A stretch of 64,000 bases of DNA from Pseudomonas viridiflava (GCF_900582625.1 NZ_UTIQ01000001.1:434001-498000); one strand, 5' to 3'; numbered from the stretch's first letter, positions 23,265 to 32,483 are shown. The notes: generated from the letters alone by a model not told the origin. Translations and numbers: made by a program.

Positions 23265-23552
23265 CTAACGGCAGAGAACGATCATGTTTCGGCTGGAGAA
23301 GCCGTCCGGGTTCAGGCCAAACGGATAATTTTCATCGTAGTCCCCTTCCCCCACACCCGACTTCGCCAGCACCTTGTACCCGGCACTGCCGCAACTTTTC
23401 GCGGCCTCAGCCAGACAGTTTTCCCAAGAGGACGTCAGCCCGGAACAGCTGATGTGCAGTCCTGCTTTCTTGCCGTACTTCTTATGCACCGTAGGGCTCG
23501 ACGAACAGCCGGCGATCGCCAGTACGGTTAGCAGTATTAATAGACGCTTCAT
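23265..23552 (-). CDS. Small Cys-rich lipoprotein (paralogue of the previous)
   Basis: A 95-residue lipoprotein: leader MKRLLILLTVLAIAGC with lipobox IAGC (Cys16), then ISCSG...SWENC...KSCGSAGYKVL and a terminal IVLCR. The spacing of Cys and Trp repeats that of the gene 60 bases downstream. It is envelope-localised, with an Ile/Ala lipobox that does not predict retention. Its role is unknown; the four conserved Cys suggest a compact disulfide-bonded domain. It is first of the two-gene unit that ends at the bidirectional terminator. Confidence 0.78.
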   Translation of the reverse strand: MKRLLILLTVLAIAGCSSSPTVHKKYGKKAGLHISCSGLTSSWENCLAEAAKSCGSAGYKVLAKSGVGEGDYDENYPFGLNPDGFSSRNMIVLCR

Positions 23553-24017
23553 TCGGTGTCCTTATGCGGCGCCTGTTTCAGTTTCTGGATGCAACAACGG
23601 TTCTACTCATGGCTGCGCCTCTGTGGGGCATGCCTTAACCTGTTAATTGCCATCCTTAGCACCGCACTCATTCCTTAAAACGCCCATTGCTGAGCCCTTC
23701 TTGCAAGGAATGAGAGACAAAATCCACGCGCAGTATCTGCTAAAGCCCCAGGGCGGCACAACGCATTGCGCAGCCCATTAAAGCCACTTCGTACGCTGCG
23801 CCGCAGCGTGGACGTCGCTTCCCATAGCCCCGCTTGCACGACACGCCGTGCGGCCTCCGCAGAGGCATCTTTTTCCTAGCTAGCGACTACATAAATCATA
23901 TTTTCGCTATTTCCTTCCTCTGAACAGAATGCGCCCTATCTCCTCGGTAGTGGCGGCGGCGACCGTTTCGCTCGCCACCGCCGGAAAAGGCCAAACGCCA
24001 TTCAGAAGGACTGCGAT
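23553..24017. other. Intergenic region before the flavin monooxygenase gene
   Basis: About 465 bases with no credible open frame on either strand. The left end holds the presumed promoter of the lipoprotein pair (minus). A modestly AT-rich stretch (23875-23925) probably holds the monooxygenase promoter. The ribosome-binding site AGAAGGA is at 24004-24010. Confidence 0.55.
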
Positions 24018-25295
24018 GTGACAGCCGAAAAAATCTCCATCGACACACTCGTTATTGGCGCAGGCCAAGCCGGCATCGCCATGAGCGAGCACCTGAACAA
24101 CCTCGGCGTACCGCATCTGGTCCTGGAGCGAAGCCGTATTGCTGAAGCGTGGCGGTCGGGGCGCTGGGATTCTTTGGTGGCCAACGGTCCGGTGTGGCAC
24201 GACCGTTTTCCCGGCCTGGAATTCGACGACCTGGAGCCCGACGCATTCGCTTCAAAAGAGCGCGTCGCCGACTATTTCGTGACCTATGCGGAAAAATTCA
24301 ACGCGCCGATCCGCACCGGCGTCGAGGTGAAAAAAGTCACCCGCAACGCGGCACGCCCAGGATTCACCATTGAAACCTCTGAAGGCACCTACGAAGCCAA
24401 CCGAATCGTGGCGGCAACCGGTCCGTTTCAGCGCCCTGTGATTCCACCGATTGCGCCGACCGCCACCGACATTCACCAGATCCACTCAGCTGACTACCGC
24501 AACCCGGCGCAGTTGCCCGACGGCGCAGTGCTGGTCGTCGGCGCTGGCTCTTCCGGCGTACAAATTGCCGATGAACTGCAGCGTGCGGGCAAGCAGGTGT
24601 ACTTGTCGGTAGGCGCCCACGATCGCCCGCCGCGCGCGTACCGCAACCGTGATTTCTGTTGGTGGCTCGGGGTGTTGGGCGAATGGGATGCGCCCGCCAG
24701 CAAGCCCGGCAAAGAGCATGTGACCATTGCCGTCAGTGGCGCTCGCGGTGGTCATACCGTGGACTTTCGTGCCCTGGCGAAACTGGGCATCACACTGGTG
24801 GGACTGACCGACTCGTTCGAGAACGGCGCAGTGAAATTCAAAAGCGATCTCGCTCAGAACCTGGCCAATGGGGATCAGAATTATCTGTCGCTGCTGGACG
24901 CGGCCGATGCCTATATCGCTCGCAACGGGCTCGATCTCCCCGAAGAACCGGAAGCCCGTTTCTTCTTGCCGGAACCAGAATGCGTAAAAAACCCGCTCCT
25001 GCAGTTGGACTTAGCCGAGGCCGGTGTCACTTCGATTATCTGGGCGACCGGCTATGCGGTGGATTACAGCTGGCTGCAGGTGAATGCCTTCGACGCCAAT
25101 GGCAAGCCGCAGCATCAACGCGGCGTGTCCAGCGAGCCTGGGGTTTACTTCCTGGGCCTGCCCTGGCTGCTACGCCGAGGCTCGACGTTTATCTGGGGGG
25201 TGTGGCACGACGCGAAAATTATCGCCGACCATATCGCCACGCAGCGCAAATACCTCGCCTATCGCGATGCGGCGCAACGAAAAACGCAGGGATAA
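24018..25295 (+). CDS. Flavin-containing monooxygenase-like NAD(P)/FAD oxidoreductase
   Basis: A 425-residue flavoprotein. The first Rossmann motif GAGQAGIAMSEHL (about 14-26) binds FAD and the second, GAGSSGVQIADEL (about 175-187), binds NADPH. A C-terminal ATGYAVDYSW block (about 343) is typical of class B flavin monooxygenases. It resembles YUCCA-like and CzcO-type enzymes. Cytoplasmic; the substrate is unknown. The start must be GTG 24018: the overlapping ATG at 24016 is followed at once by TGA. The Shine-Dalgarno AGAAGGA lies 7 bases upstream. It stands alone, convergent with nadE. Confidence 0.87.
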   Translation: MTAEKISIDTLVIGAGQAGIAMSEHLNNLGVPHLVLERSRIAEAWRSGRWDSLVANGPVWHDRFPGLEFDDLEPDAFASKERVADYFVTYAEKFNAPIRTGVEVKKVTRNAARPGFTIETSEGTYEANRIVAATGPFQRPVIPPIAPTATDIHQIHSADYRNPAQLPDGAVLVVGAGSSGVQIADELQRAGKQVYLSVGAHDRPPRAYRNRDFCWWLGVLGEWDAPASKPGKEHVTIAVSGARGGHTVDFRALAKLGITLVGLTDSFENGAVKFKSDLAQNLANGDQNYLSLLDAADAYIARNGLDLPEEPEARFFLPEPECVKNPLLQLDLAEAGVTSIIWATGYAVDYSWLQVNAFDANGKPQHQRGVSSEPGVYFLGLPWLLRRGSTFIWGVWHDAKIIADHIATQRKYLAYRDAAQRKTQG

Positions 25296-25300
25296 AAACG

Positions 25301-25333
25301 ATATCGAGCGCGCTGTAATAGCGCGCTCGATAT
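25301..25333 (-). terminator. Long perfect hairpin at the end of nadE
   Basis: ATATCGAGCGCGCT-GTAAT-AGCGCGCTCGATAT is a perfect 14-bp stem between the convergent monooxygenase and nadE genes. The minus strand continues CGTTTTTATC, so it most likely terminates the pncA-pncB-nadE transcript. Confidence 0.8.
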
Positions 25334-25358
25334 GACACAGGCCGGAATAGAAGCCGTG

Positions 25359-26183
25359 TTATGGCGCCAGAGGCAGTGCGCGTTTGTGCGCGGTTTTGGC
25401 GAACGCGCGCTCGATGATCTCCACCGCCCCGGCAGGCACCTCATTGCCCAGCAGATAGTTGTCGATGTCTTCGTAGGTGCAGCCGTACGAATCTTCGTCC
25501 AACTTGCCTGGCACTAACTCTTCCAGATCCGCAGTAGGCGCCTTGAACACCAGCTCATGGGGCGCGCCTAATGCAGCGCTCACCATCCGCACCTGGCTTT
25601 TGCACAAGCCGCTCAACGGTGCCAGGTCGCAGGCACCGTCACCGAATTTGGTGAAGAAGCCCATCAACGCCTCGGCCGCGTGGTCGGTGCCAACCACCAA
25701 ACCGTTGGTGAAGTTGGCGATAGCGTACTGAGCCACCATCCGCGTGCGCGCTTTCACGTTGCCCTTGGTGAAGTCGATCAGCCCCTCGCTCGGCTGCAAC
25801 CCTTCGATGGCGATGTTGGACATCAGGCCTTCGACACTGTCGGCGATGTTAACGGTGGTGATTTTGTCCGGCTTGATAAAGTCCAGCGAGGCCTGGGCAT
25901 GATGCTCGTCAGCCTGGGTTTTATAGGGCAGGCGCACGGCAATGAACTGAGCCTCATAACCTTCGTCGCGCAGTTGCTCGGCGGCGAGTTGGCAGAGGCG
26001 TCCGGCAGTCAACGAATCGACGCCACCACTGATGCCCAGCACCAGCGACTTGCAGCCGGAATTACGCACCACGCCTTTGATAAAGTCGACACGACGAGCA
26101 ATTTCCGCCTGCTCGCCACCTTTAGCCAACTGGCGGTTTACCCCCAGCTCGCGCGCAATCGCATCTTGTTTTGCCGTGCCCAT
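25359..26183 (-). CDS. nadE: NAD synthetase, ammonia-dependent
   Basis: The 274-residue enzyme carries the N-type ATP pyrophosphatase P-loop SGGVDS (52-57), the [20 protein letters not shown] block and a C-terminal lid. It converts nicotinic acid adenine dinucleotide, ATP and ammonia to NAD. It lacks the nitrilase domain of the glutamine-dependent form and has the usual E. coli-type length. It is last in the salvage operon pncA-pncB-nadE, starting 1 base after pncB ends. NrtR control is inferred from the palindromes upstream of pncA. Confidence 0.96.
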   Translation of the reverse strand: MGTAKQDAIARELGVNRQLAKGGEQAEIARRVDFIKGVVRNSGCKSLVLGISGGVDSLTAGRLCQLAAEQLRDEGYEAQFIAVRLPYKTQADEHHAQASLDFIKPDKITTVNIADSVEGLMSNIAIEGLQPSEGLIDFTKGNVKARTRMVAQYAIANFTNGLVVGTDHAAEALMGFFTKFGDGACDLAPLSGLCKSQVRMVSAALGAPHELVFKAPTADLEELVPGKLDEDSYGCTYEDIDNYLLGNEVPAGAVEIIERAFAKTAHKRALPLAP

Positions 26184-26184
26184 T

Positions 26185-27417
26185 TCACACTCCTACCAGT
26201 TGCTGTTTGGTGTCGCGTACGCCGAATACGTTCGAAGCGTATTGCAGGAACGAGGCGTCTTCGCAGACATTTTTCACCGGGTCGTCGGAGAACTTCACCA
26301 CCGGTTCGCCGTGCACCCGCACCAGTTTCATCACAATACTCAACGGCTCTACACCGTCTACGTCACAGGCCAAGCTCGTGCCCATGCCAAAGCCGAATTT
26401 TGCCCTGCCGCGAACGTGACGCAGGATGGGCAAGCACTTTTCGAAATTCAGCCCATCGGAAAACATCAGTTCTTTGGTCATCGGGTCGATGCCCAGCTGA
26501 CCATAGCGGGCCAGCACTTTGTCGGCCCAAACGATTGGGTTGCCCGAGTCCTGGCGCAGCCCGTCGTACAGCTTGGCGAAATACAGATCGAAATCCTTGA
26601 GGAAAAAATCTGTGCTGATGCAGTCGGTCAGGGCAATGCCCAAGCGCCCGCGGTATTCATGCACCCAGTTTTCCAATGCCACGTTCTGGCTTTCACGCAA
26701 GCGGCTCAGTTGCTGGTGAACCATCAGCCACTGGTGCGCCATTGTGCCAATCAACGGAAGATCGAACTCGTAGGCCAAGTGCCCGTTACTGGTGCCGACA
26801 AACACGCCGGGGAAATCGCGGCGCATGATGTCGACCACCTCACGCTGCGCTTTGAACGATAAACGCCGGCGTGTTGAAAAGTCAGACACACGAAAGTCGG
26901 CGAGTTCTTCTTTACTGACGTTTTTTTCCAGCCATTCGAACTTCTGATACAGCCGACGCGTGACATCTTCCAACTCGATATCGGCGTATTTCTCGCGGTT
27001 ACGCAGCTCGCTGACCAAGGCCAGCACCGGCTGCTCAAACATGATGCAGTGCAGCATCGGGCCACGGACGCGGATGTTCAGTTGCCCGTCCACTTCGTTG
27101 ACCAGGATGTAGCGCAGATTGAAGCGGAACAATCCTAAAAACTGTTCGAAGTCAGGCGTGAGGTATTCGCGAAAACGTCGGTTGAACAGGAACCGCAGCT
27201 CGTCGTCGCGCATACGCAGCTGAGACAACTTCTCCAGTTCCTCGCGAATTTCCGGAATCAGGTGCCCCAGGTTTTCCTTGGAGCGCACGATGAATTGGTA
27301 TTCCACATCGACGTTCGGGTGCTGGTGCAGCACCGCCTGCATCATGGTGAAGGTGTAGTAGTCGGTATCCAGAAGACTCTGAATCACCCCGCCTTCGCGG
27401 CCGTAAGCACTTTCCAT
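26185..27417 (-). CDS. pncB: Nicotinate phosphoribosyltransferase
   Basis: The 410-residue protein matches bacterial PncB ([15 protein letters not shown] near the N-terminus, [22 protein letters not shown] in parts in the middle, [21 protein letters not shown]). It makes nicotinate mononucleotide from nicotinate and PRPP with ATP hydrolysis. The block GTMAHQWLM holds the conserved His region that is phosphorylated in the family. It lies between pncA (10 bases upstream) and nadE, completing nicotinamide salvage: PncA, PncB, adenylyl transfer, NadE. No nadD-like gene is present in this operon. Confidence 0.96.
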   Translation of the reverse strand: MESAYGREGGVIQSLLDTDYYTFTMMQAVLHQHPNVDVEYQFIVRSKENLGHLIPEIREELEKLSQLRMRDDELRFLFNRRFREYLTPDFEQFLGLFRFNLRYILVNEVDGQLNIRVRGPMLHCIMFEQPVLALVSELRNREKYADIELEDVTRRLYQKFEWLEKNVSKEELADFRVSDFSTRRRLSFKAQREVVDIMRRDFPGVFVGTSNGHLAYEFDLPLIGTMAHQWLMVHQQLSRLRESQNVALENWVHEYRGRLGIALTDCISTDFFLKDFDLYFAKLYDGLRQDSGNPIVWADKVLARYGQLGIDPMTKELMFSDGLNFEKCLPILRHVRGRAKFGFGMGTSLACDVDGVEPLSIVMKLVRVHGEPVVKFSDDPVKNVCEDASFLQYASNVFGVRDTKQQLVGV

Positions 27418-27427
27418 GGTGATGTCC

Positions 27428-28075
27428 TTATTGGCCTTGCAGCAAGGCTAACTGTTCGCGGCTGTTGCTAAGGCGTATGCCCTGCGCCTGCATGTCGGTG
27501 ACCGCTTGTTGGGCGCCATCTTCGCTAATCGCGCGGCAGGCGGGAAGATGGACAATCACTTCAAACCCTGCGGATGCCAACTGCAGCGCGGTGGTTTTTA
27601 CGCAGAAATCCAATGCCAGCCCACCCACGATGACGCGAGAAATGTCCTGACCGCGCAGGTATTCGATAACCCCCGTGGACAGTTTGTTGTGCAAATCGTG
27701 GTAGCAGGCGCCGTATGGGTGAAGGTCCGGCTCCACGCCCTTCCAAACGAAATAGTCGTACTCGTAAGGAGTGGGCAACTCATCAAGCAGCGCGAACCCC
27801 TCAGTGCCCGGTACGCAGTGGCTCACCCACGTCAGGTCGGCGTGCTCGAGGCCGGTCGCTTGCAGCATCTCGGAAGGCTGCGCCACCACCCAGGGCGCCA
27901 TCGGTGTGTGGGCATCTTTGCTGCCGACACGGACGCGGGCCAGGCTCGCCATCACATTCAACTCGGCGCCAATCAGGTCTCCGCCAGCGACGGGCAACTC
28001 ATCAGGGCACAACGGGGTGAAGCTTTTCTGTGCATCAACATCGAAGGAAGCGGTGTTCGTCACGGCACTGTTCAT
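27428..28075 (-). CDS. pncA: Nicotinamidase
   Basis: The 215-residue protein is a cysteine hydrolase of the isochorismatase fold. It has the catalytic Asp in FDVDAQKSF, a metal-binding/active region SKDAHTP and WVSHCVPGTEGF, and the nucleophile in LALDFCVKTTALQL. It deamidates nicotinamide to nicotinate. It is longer than E. coli PncA but in the range of Pseudomonas homologues. ATG 28075 has AGGAGAGATGCC before it; an upstream ATG 6 codons earlier is less likely. It heads the salvage operon and is divergent from nrtR. Confidence 0.92.
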   Translation of the reverse strand: MNSAVTNTASFDVDAQKSFTPLCPDELPVAGGDLIGAELNVMASLARVRVGSKDAHTPMAPWVVAQPSEMLQATGLEHADLTWVSHCVPGTEGFALLDELPTPYEYDYFVWKGVEPDLHPYGACYHDLHNKLSTGVIEYLRGQDISRVIVGGLALDFCVKTTALQLASAGFEVIVHLPACRAISEDGAQQAVTDMQAQGIRLSNSREQLALLQGQ

Positions 28076-28101
28076 GGCATCTCTCCTGTACACGACTCAC
28101 A

Positions 28102-28120
28102 AAGTACACGTCATGTACTT
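28102..28120. promoter_or_regulatory. Putative NrtR operator 1 (pncA side)
   Basis: AAGTACA-CGTCA-TGTACTT, a perfect palindrome with 7-base arms, stands 27 bases before the pncA start. It shares its half-site and 5-base spacer with the site at 28188. It is assigned to NrtR from position alone. Confidence 0.65.
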
Positions 28121-28187
28121 ACACTTCAACACCCGATTCGCATTTATTTGTTATGAAAGCGCAATCCGCTCAACAAGCTTGAAAAGA

Positions 28188-28206
28188 AAGTACATGACAT
28201 ATACCT
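28188..28206. promoter_or_regulatory. Putative NrtR operator 2 (nrtR side)
   Basis: AAGTACA-TGACA-TATACCT repeats site 1 with 5 of 7 arm positions paired. It lies 50 bases before the nrtR start, which fits autoregulation. Centre-to-centre distance to site 1 is 86 bases, close to eight helical turns. Confidence 0.55.
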
Positions 28207-28255
28207 TTCAACGCACCAAAGCGATGCGCCACCACCCTGCCCTGCGGTAACTGAA

Positions 28256-28963
28256 ATGCCAAACCATCGAGAAGAACGAAGCGCCTACCTCCACACCGTC
28301 GACCTCTGCGTCGTGCGCTACTGCCGCGACAGCCAGGCGCTGCAGATTCTGCTCAACAAGCGCGAAGCCGAACCGTTTGCCGGACATTGGGCGCTGCCGG
28401 GCATCGTGGTCAATGGCGCGACAGCCGACCTGACACTGGACGATGCCGTGGACCGCCTGCGCGCCTCCAACAAGGTGGGCATGGCGCTAGCCTACATTGA
28501 GCAAGTGGGTACCGTCGGCGATGCGTTTCGCGATCCACGGTGCTGGTCTTCATCAACCTTCTACTTGGCCGTCGCCCACGAAGACGTAGCGCTCAACAGC
28601 ACGCAGGCTTTTTTCCCGTTGGCGGATGTATCAGACGCTTCGCTTAAATTGCCTTTCGACCACAACGCCTTGGTGGCGGCGGCACACGAACGGCTGCTGT
28701 CGAAATCGCTCTACAGCAGCTTGCCGCTGATGTTCCTCGGCAACGAGTTCAGCGCGCCGGAAGCGGTGATGATTTTCTCCCAAGTGCTAGCCCGCCCCGT
28801 GCTGAAAACCAGCATGCGTCAACGCTTGATGAAAATGACCGAAGCCGGCTATTTGCGCGAAACCGGCCGCAAGAAAAACGGCGACGGCGGACGACCACAG
28901 GCGACACTGGAAAACATCAAGCCTTCCAGCCTGTACCTGTTTGATCGCTGCTTTCTGGAATGA
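28256..28963 (+). CDS. nrtR: Nudix-related transcriptional regulator of NAD metabolism
   Basis: The 235-residue protein has an N-terminal Nudix fold (about 10-140; RYCRDSQALQILLNKR, PFAGHWALPGIVV) and a C-terminal winged helix (about 155-225; SSLPLMFLGNEFSAPEAVMIF, then KMTEAGYLRETGRKKNG). The glutamates of the catalytic Nudix box are missing (LTLDDAVDRLRASNKVG), so it is probably a sensor rather than a hydrolase. In this family ADP-ribose releases the repressor from DNA. It is divergent from pncA-pncB-nadE, with two matching palindromes between them. Confidence 0.93.
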   Translation: MPNHREERSAYLHTVDLCVVRYCRDSQALQILLNKREAEPFAGHWALPGIVVNGATADLTLDDAVDRLRASNKVGMALAYIEQVGTVGDAFRDPRCWSSSTFYLAVAHEDVALNSTQAFFPLADVSDASLKLPFDHNALVAAAHERLLSKSLYSSLPLMFLGNEFSAPEAVMIFSQVLARPVLKTSMRQRLMKMTEAGYLRETGRKKNGDGGRPQATLENIKPSSLYLFDRCFLE

Positions 28964-29013
28964 GTTTTTGACAGGGGCGCGCTCACTGCCGACGACCAAA
29001 CCCCGGAAACGCA

Positions 29014-29048
29014 AAAGCCCCCGAAACCGTGAAGATTTCGGGGGCTTT
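29014..29048. terminator. Bidirectional terminator between nrtR and tRNA-Ser
   Basis: AAAGCCCCCGAAA and TTTCGGGGGCTTT pair perfectly around a 9-base loop, with T-rich flanks on both strands. It serves nrtR (plus) and tRNA-Ser (minus). Confidence 0.88.
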
Positions 29049-29060
29049 CGTTTTAAATGA

Positions 29061-29150
29061 TGGCGGGGAAATAGGGATTCGAACCCTAGGTACCATCGCT
29101 GATACAACGGATTTCGAATCCGTCCCGTTCGGCCACTCCGGCATCTCCCC
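29061..29150 (-). tRNA. tRNA-Ser (CGA)
   Basis: A 90-nt class II tRNA on the minus strand. The acceptor pairs GGGGAGA with TTTCCCC, the anticodon arm is GGATT-CGA-AATCC, a long variable arm follows (TTGTATCAGCGATGGTACC), the T arm is GGTTCGAATCCC, and CCA is encoded. It reads UCG codons. Confidence 0.96.
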
Positions 29151-29256
29151 AGCGGCGCGCATGATAACAGCTCAATTGCGATTGGTGAAACCCAAAAATG
29201 GAAATTTTTCGCCTGCTTTCAGGCGGTTGCGCTAATTACTGCCCCGCCATCGACTA

Positions 29257-29292
29257 AACGCAAAAGAGAGGCCGAAGCCTCTCTTTTGCGTT
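29257..29292 (-). terminator. Terminator of purC
   Basis: A perfect 16-bp stem (AACGCAAAAGAGAGGC and complement) with loop CGAA, 14 bases after the purC stop. T-rich sequence lies in the descending arm on both strands, so it may work bidirectionally. Confidence 0.85.
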
Positions 29293-29305
29293 GCAGAGCT
29301 GAGCG

Positions 29306-30175
29306 TTACGCCGTGAGTTTGGTCAGCGCTTCGCGGTATTTGTCGGCGGTCTTCTGCGCGACGTCAGCCGGTACAGCTGGCGCCGGCGGCTCTTTGTTCC
29401 AACCGGTGGATTCCAGCCAATCACGCACGAACTGCTTGTCGAAGCTCGGCGGGTTCTCGCCTTCCGCGTAGCTTTCCACGGGCCAGAAACGGCTGGAGTC
29501 AGGCGTTAGCGCTTCATCCATCAGCGTCAGCGTGCCGTTTTCATCAAGGCCGAATTCAAACTTGGTGTCGGCGATGATGATGCCGCGCGTGGCAGCGTAT
29601 TCCACTGCCGCGCTGTACAAGGCGATGGCGGTGTCGCGAACCTTGGCGGCCAGCTCCTTGCCGATCACCGCCTCGCACTGCTCAAACGAGATATTTTCGT
29701 CATGATCGCCCACCGCCGCCTTGGTCGACGGCGTGAAGATCGGCTGAGCCAGCTTCGACGCTTCCTTCAACCCGGCCGGCAGTTGGATGCCGCAAACGGT
29801 GCCGCTTTTTTGGTATTCCTTCCAGCCGGAACCCACAATGTAGCCACGCACGATCGCCTCCACGGCGACTGGTTTCAGCCGCTTGGCCACCACGGCGCGC
29901 CCTTCCACCAACGGCAGCTCGGCCGCTGGCACAACGTCTTCAACGCGGTCGCCGGTGAAGTGGTTGGGGACGATGCCGGCGAGTTTGTCGAACCAGAAGT
30001 TGGAAATGGCGGTGAGAATCTTGCCTTTGTCCGGAATCGGCTCGGCAAGAATGACGTCGAAGGCGGAGAGACGGTCGGTGGCAACCATCAGCATGCGCGC
30101 GTCGTCGATTTCGTACAGATCACGAACCTTGCCGGAATAAATTTTCTTCAAGCTCAAGGTGGAGGGAGTGGTCAT
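29306..30175 (-). CDS. purC: SAICAR synthetase, long (beta-proteobacterial/yeast-like) type
   Basis: The 289-residue protein ligates CAIR and aspartate with ATP to SAICAR in purine synthesis. It shows [79 protein letters not shown] and [15 protein letters not shown]. The last three are general SAICAR synthetase motifs. The others and the 289-residue length match beta-proteobacterial and fungal enzymes, not the ~236-residue form I expect in Pseudomonas at this position (upstream of bamC). Possible gene replacement. It has its own terminator and lies about 125 bases from the bamC end. Confidence 0.93.
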   Translation of the reverse strand: MTTPSTLSLKKIYSGKVRDLYEIDDARMLMVATDRLSAFDVILAEPIPDKGKILTAISNFWFDKLAGIVPNHFTGDRVEDVVPAAELPLVEGRAVVAKRLKPVAVEAIVRGYIVGSGWKEYQKSGTVCGIQLPAGLKEASKLAQPIFTPSTKAAVGDHDENISFEQCEAVIGKELAAKVRDTAIALYSAAVEYAATRGIIIADTKFEFGLDENGTLTLMDEALTPDSSRFWPVESYAEGENPPSFDKQFVRDWLESTGWNKEPPAPAVPADVAQKTADKYREALTKLTA

Positions 30176-30204
30176 GGGAAATTTCCGCCTTTATTAAACG
30201 AAAC

Positions 30205-30229
30205 AGGCGAAACCACCAGGGTTTCGCCT
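30205..30229 (-). terminator. Terminator after dapA-bamC
   Basis: AGGCGAAACC-ACCAG-GGTTTCGCCT, with GTTTCGTTT following on the minus strand. It lies 70 bases after the bamC stop and before purC. Confidence 0.8.
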
Positions 30230-30300
30230 ATCGATCAAGCGAGCTGCAGGGGCCTTGCGGCCCCGCCCCTGCCGCCCCATCAAGGGCGGCTGGAACATCA

Positions 30301-31419
30301 TCAGCCCAGGTTTTCCTGGATCAAGGCCAGAACGCGGCGGGCCACTTCGGCCGGTGCCACGGTATTGAGGTCTTTTTCCACGGTGACTTGCACGTTGTCG
30401 GCGGCTTTGGTCAGACGCACTTGATAACGCTCGGCACGGGCGTCGACCTCTTCTTTGGTCGGCTCGCTGCTCCACAGACGGCTGAAGAAACCACGCTCTT
30501 TGTCTTTGCTCTCTGCGCCTTCAGCCAAGTTGATGTAGTACACACCCAAGCTGCGGTTGAGGTCGTCGACGCGCACGTTGGCGGTTTCCAACGAACGGCC
30601 CACGCTGGACCAGGCGCGATCGAAGTCGGCGCCCAGGTTCAATACCGGGTTGTTGTTGCCGTCTTCGGTCAGGCTGACGCGGCTGGGCGCGTCGAAGTCG
30701 CGTGCGGCGAGCAAAGAAACCGAACCGCCCTGCTCAGCGCTACGCGCCATGCTGGCGAGCATTTCGTCGAGCAGCGCAGCGTCGAGGCTGGCGTTGGTCG
30801 ATTTGTCCGGGAAGGCGACGTCGGCGGTGCTGTCGGCTGGACGCGCGGCACTTACGACATAAATTTCGCTGGTGTTGCGTTGAACGCCCGGCTCGATACG
30901 AACGCGAACGCGGGTTTCGCTTTTCGGATCAACATCGGCGACACGGCCGCTAAGGCGACGCGCCATCGGAGCGGACAGTTCTTCGAAACGCTGCCAGTCG
31001 GTGCTGAATTCGCCGGTTTGCGGACGGTCTTCGCTAATGCGAAAGCCGTTGTCTTCAAAGAACTGATGAGCCACTGGCCAGACTTCTGCCGGCGGACGCT
31101 GCGCTACCAGCCAACGGGCATCGCCGCTTTTTTGCAGGCTGAATTCGCTGGAGTCGGCCTGGGCAGTCAGCGGTTGCGGACGCGGAACGTCGTATTCGCC
31201 CTGCACGGTGGAGTCCGCCACGTTACGCGGCACCGGCAGCAACGGGTCGAGCGGTTTGACGTCAAGGCCGGACGGCACTTGCATCGCCGGGCTTTGATGT
31301 TGGGTCAGGTAATCACTGCCACGATCACGGAAATAACCGTCGTCACCCCACAGCCACCCGCAACCGCTGGTGCTGGAAATGATCACGGCAAGGGCAGAAA
31401 GTCCGGCCAGTCGCTTCAT
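30301..31419 (-). CDS. bamC: Outer membrane assembly lipoprotein BamC
   Basis: A 372-residue lipoprotein (lipobox TSGC, Cys about 20). An unstructured N-terminal segment (about 25-95), which in the family contacts BamD, is followed by two helix-grip domains (about 95-210 and 240-370). It is a non-essential accessory subunit of the BAM complex that inserts beta-barrel proteins such as the porin of this window. The start at 31419 follows AAGGAAGC; an ATG six codons upstream is less likely. dapA lies immediately upstream, the usual dapA-bamC (nlpB) operon. Confidence 0.94.
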   Translation of the reverse strand: MKRLAGLSALAVIISSTSGCGWLWGDDGYFRDRGSDYLTQHQSPAMQVPSGLDVKPLDPLLPVPRNVADSTVQGEYDVPRPQPLTAQADSSEFSLQKSGDARWLVAQRPPAEVWPVAHQFFEDNGFRISEDRPQTGEFSTDWQRFEELSAPMARRLSGRVADVDPKSETRVRVRIEPGVQRNTSEIYVVSAARPADSTADVAFPDKSTNASLDAALLDEMLASMARSAEQGGSVSLLAARDFDAPSRVSLTEDGNNNPVLNLGADFDRAWSSVGRSLETANVRVDDLNRSLGVYYINLAEGAESKDKERGFFSRLWSSEPTKEEVDARAERYQVRLTKAADNVQVTVEKDLNTVAPAEVARRVLALIQENLG

Positions 31420-31437
31420 GCGTAGTGCTTCCTTCAA

Positions 31438-32316
31438 TTAAACCAATACGCCGGACTGGCGCAGGGCCTGACGCAGCGGTTCATGACAACGCGGACTAAG
31501 CCAGGTCAGCGGCAGACGAATGCCTTCGACCATCAAGCCCATTTCCTGCAGGGCCCACTTCACCGGAATCGGGTTGGACTCAATGAACAGCGTTTTGTGC
31601 AGCGGCATCAGGCGGTCATGGATCGCCCGGGCTGTCACGGCATCGCCGGCCATCGCCGCAGCGCAAAGCTCGCTCATGGCGCGCGGTGCAACGTTGGCAG
31701 TCACGGAAATATTGCCTTTGCCGCCCATCAGCATCAGCTCGACGGCGGTGGCGTCATCGCCGGAATACACGAGGAAATCGCTGCTCACACGGTCCAGCAC
31801 TTCCTGGCCGCGTTGCAGGTCGCCCGTGGCTTCCTTGATACCGACGATGTTGGAGATCTTCGACAGGCGCTCAACAGTTTCCGGCAGCATGTCGCACACA
31901 GTGCGGCCTGGAACGTTATAGAGAATCTGCGGAATGGCCACGGCTTCAGCGATGTGGCGGAAGTGCTGATACAAGCCTTCCTGGGTCGGCTTGTTGTAGT
32001 AGGGGGTGACCAGCAGGCACGCATCGGCGCCGGCAGTCTTGGCGTTGGTGGTGAGCTCGACCGCCTCGCGGGTGGAGTTCGCGCCCGTGCCGGCGATAAC
32101 CGGAATGCGGCCGGCGACCTGATCGACTACGCGGCGGATCACTTCGATGTGTTCGTTGACATCCAGGGTCGCCGACTCACCGGTGGTGCCGACCGCGACA
32201 ATGGCGTTGGTGCCTTCTTGCAGGTGGAAGTCCACCAGCTTGCTCAGCGCGTCCCAATCAAGACGACCCTGCGCATCCATAGGCGTGACCAGTGCCACCA
32301 TACTGCCCGCAATCAT
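31438..32316 (-). CDS. dapA: 4-hydroxy-tetrahydrodipicolinate synthase
   Basis: The 292-residue TIM-barrel lyase has the entry motif GTTGESATL, the Tyr in [17 protein letters not shown], the Schiff-base lysine in GIKEATGD (about 161) and the [16 protein letters not shown] block. It condenses pyruvate with aspartate semialdehyde in lysine/diaminopimelate synthesis. The start at 32316 ([13 protein letters not shown]) follows AGGAGCGGTTGC; the open frame runs 28 codons further without support. It is divergent from gcvR and cotranscribed with bamC, 18 bases downstream. Confidence 0.96.
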   Translation of the reverse strand: MIAGSMVALVTPMDAQGRLDWDALSKLVDFHLQEGTNAIVAVGTTGESATLDVNEHIEVIRRVVDQVAGRIPVIAGTGANSTREAVELTTNAKTAGADACLLVTPYYNKPTQEGLYQHFRHIAEAVAIPQILYNVPGRTVCDMLPETVERLSKISNIVGIKEATGDLQRGQEVLDRVSSDFLVYSGDDATAVELMLMGGKGNISVTANVAPRAMSELCAAAMAGDAVTARAIHDRLMPLHKTLFIESNPIPVKWALQEMGLMVEGIRLPLTWLSPRCHEPLRQALRQSGVLV

Positions 32317-32483
32317 GCAACCGCTCCTGCCGGAAAAAGAGAGCCGTAATGGTACTGGCGCCACCTGCCTTGCACAAGCGAAGTACCGCGCTATGAGCAT
32401 TCCCCTCAGCGACAGTTTTCGCTAACCTTCCGGCTTTGATCGACAGTTAACCTGCCGACCGCTCATCGCTTTAGGAATGCTGC

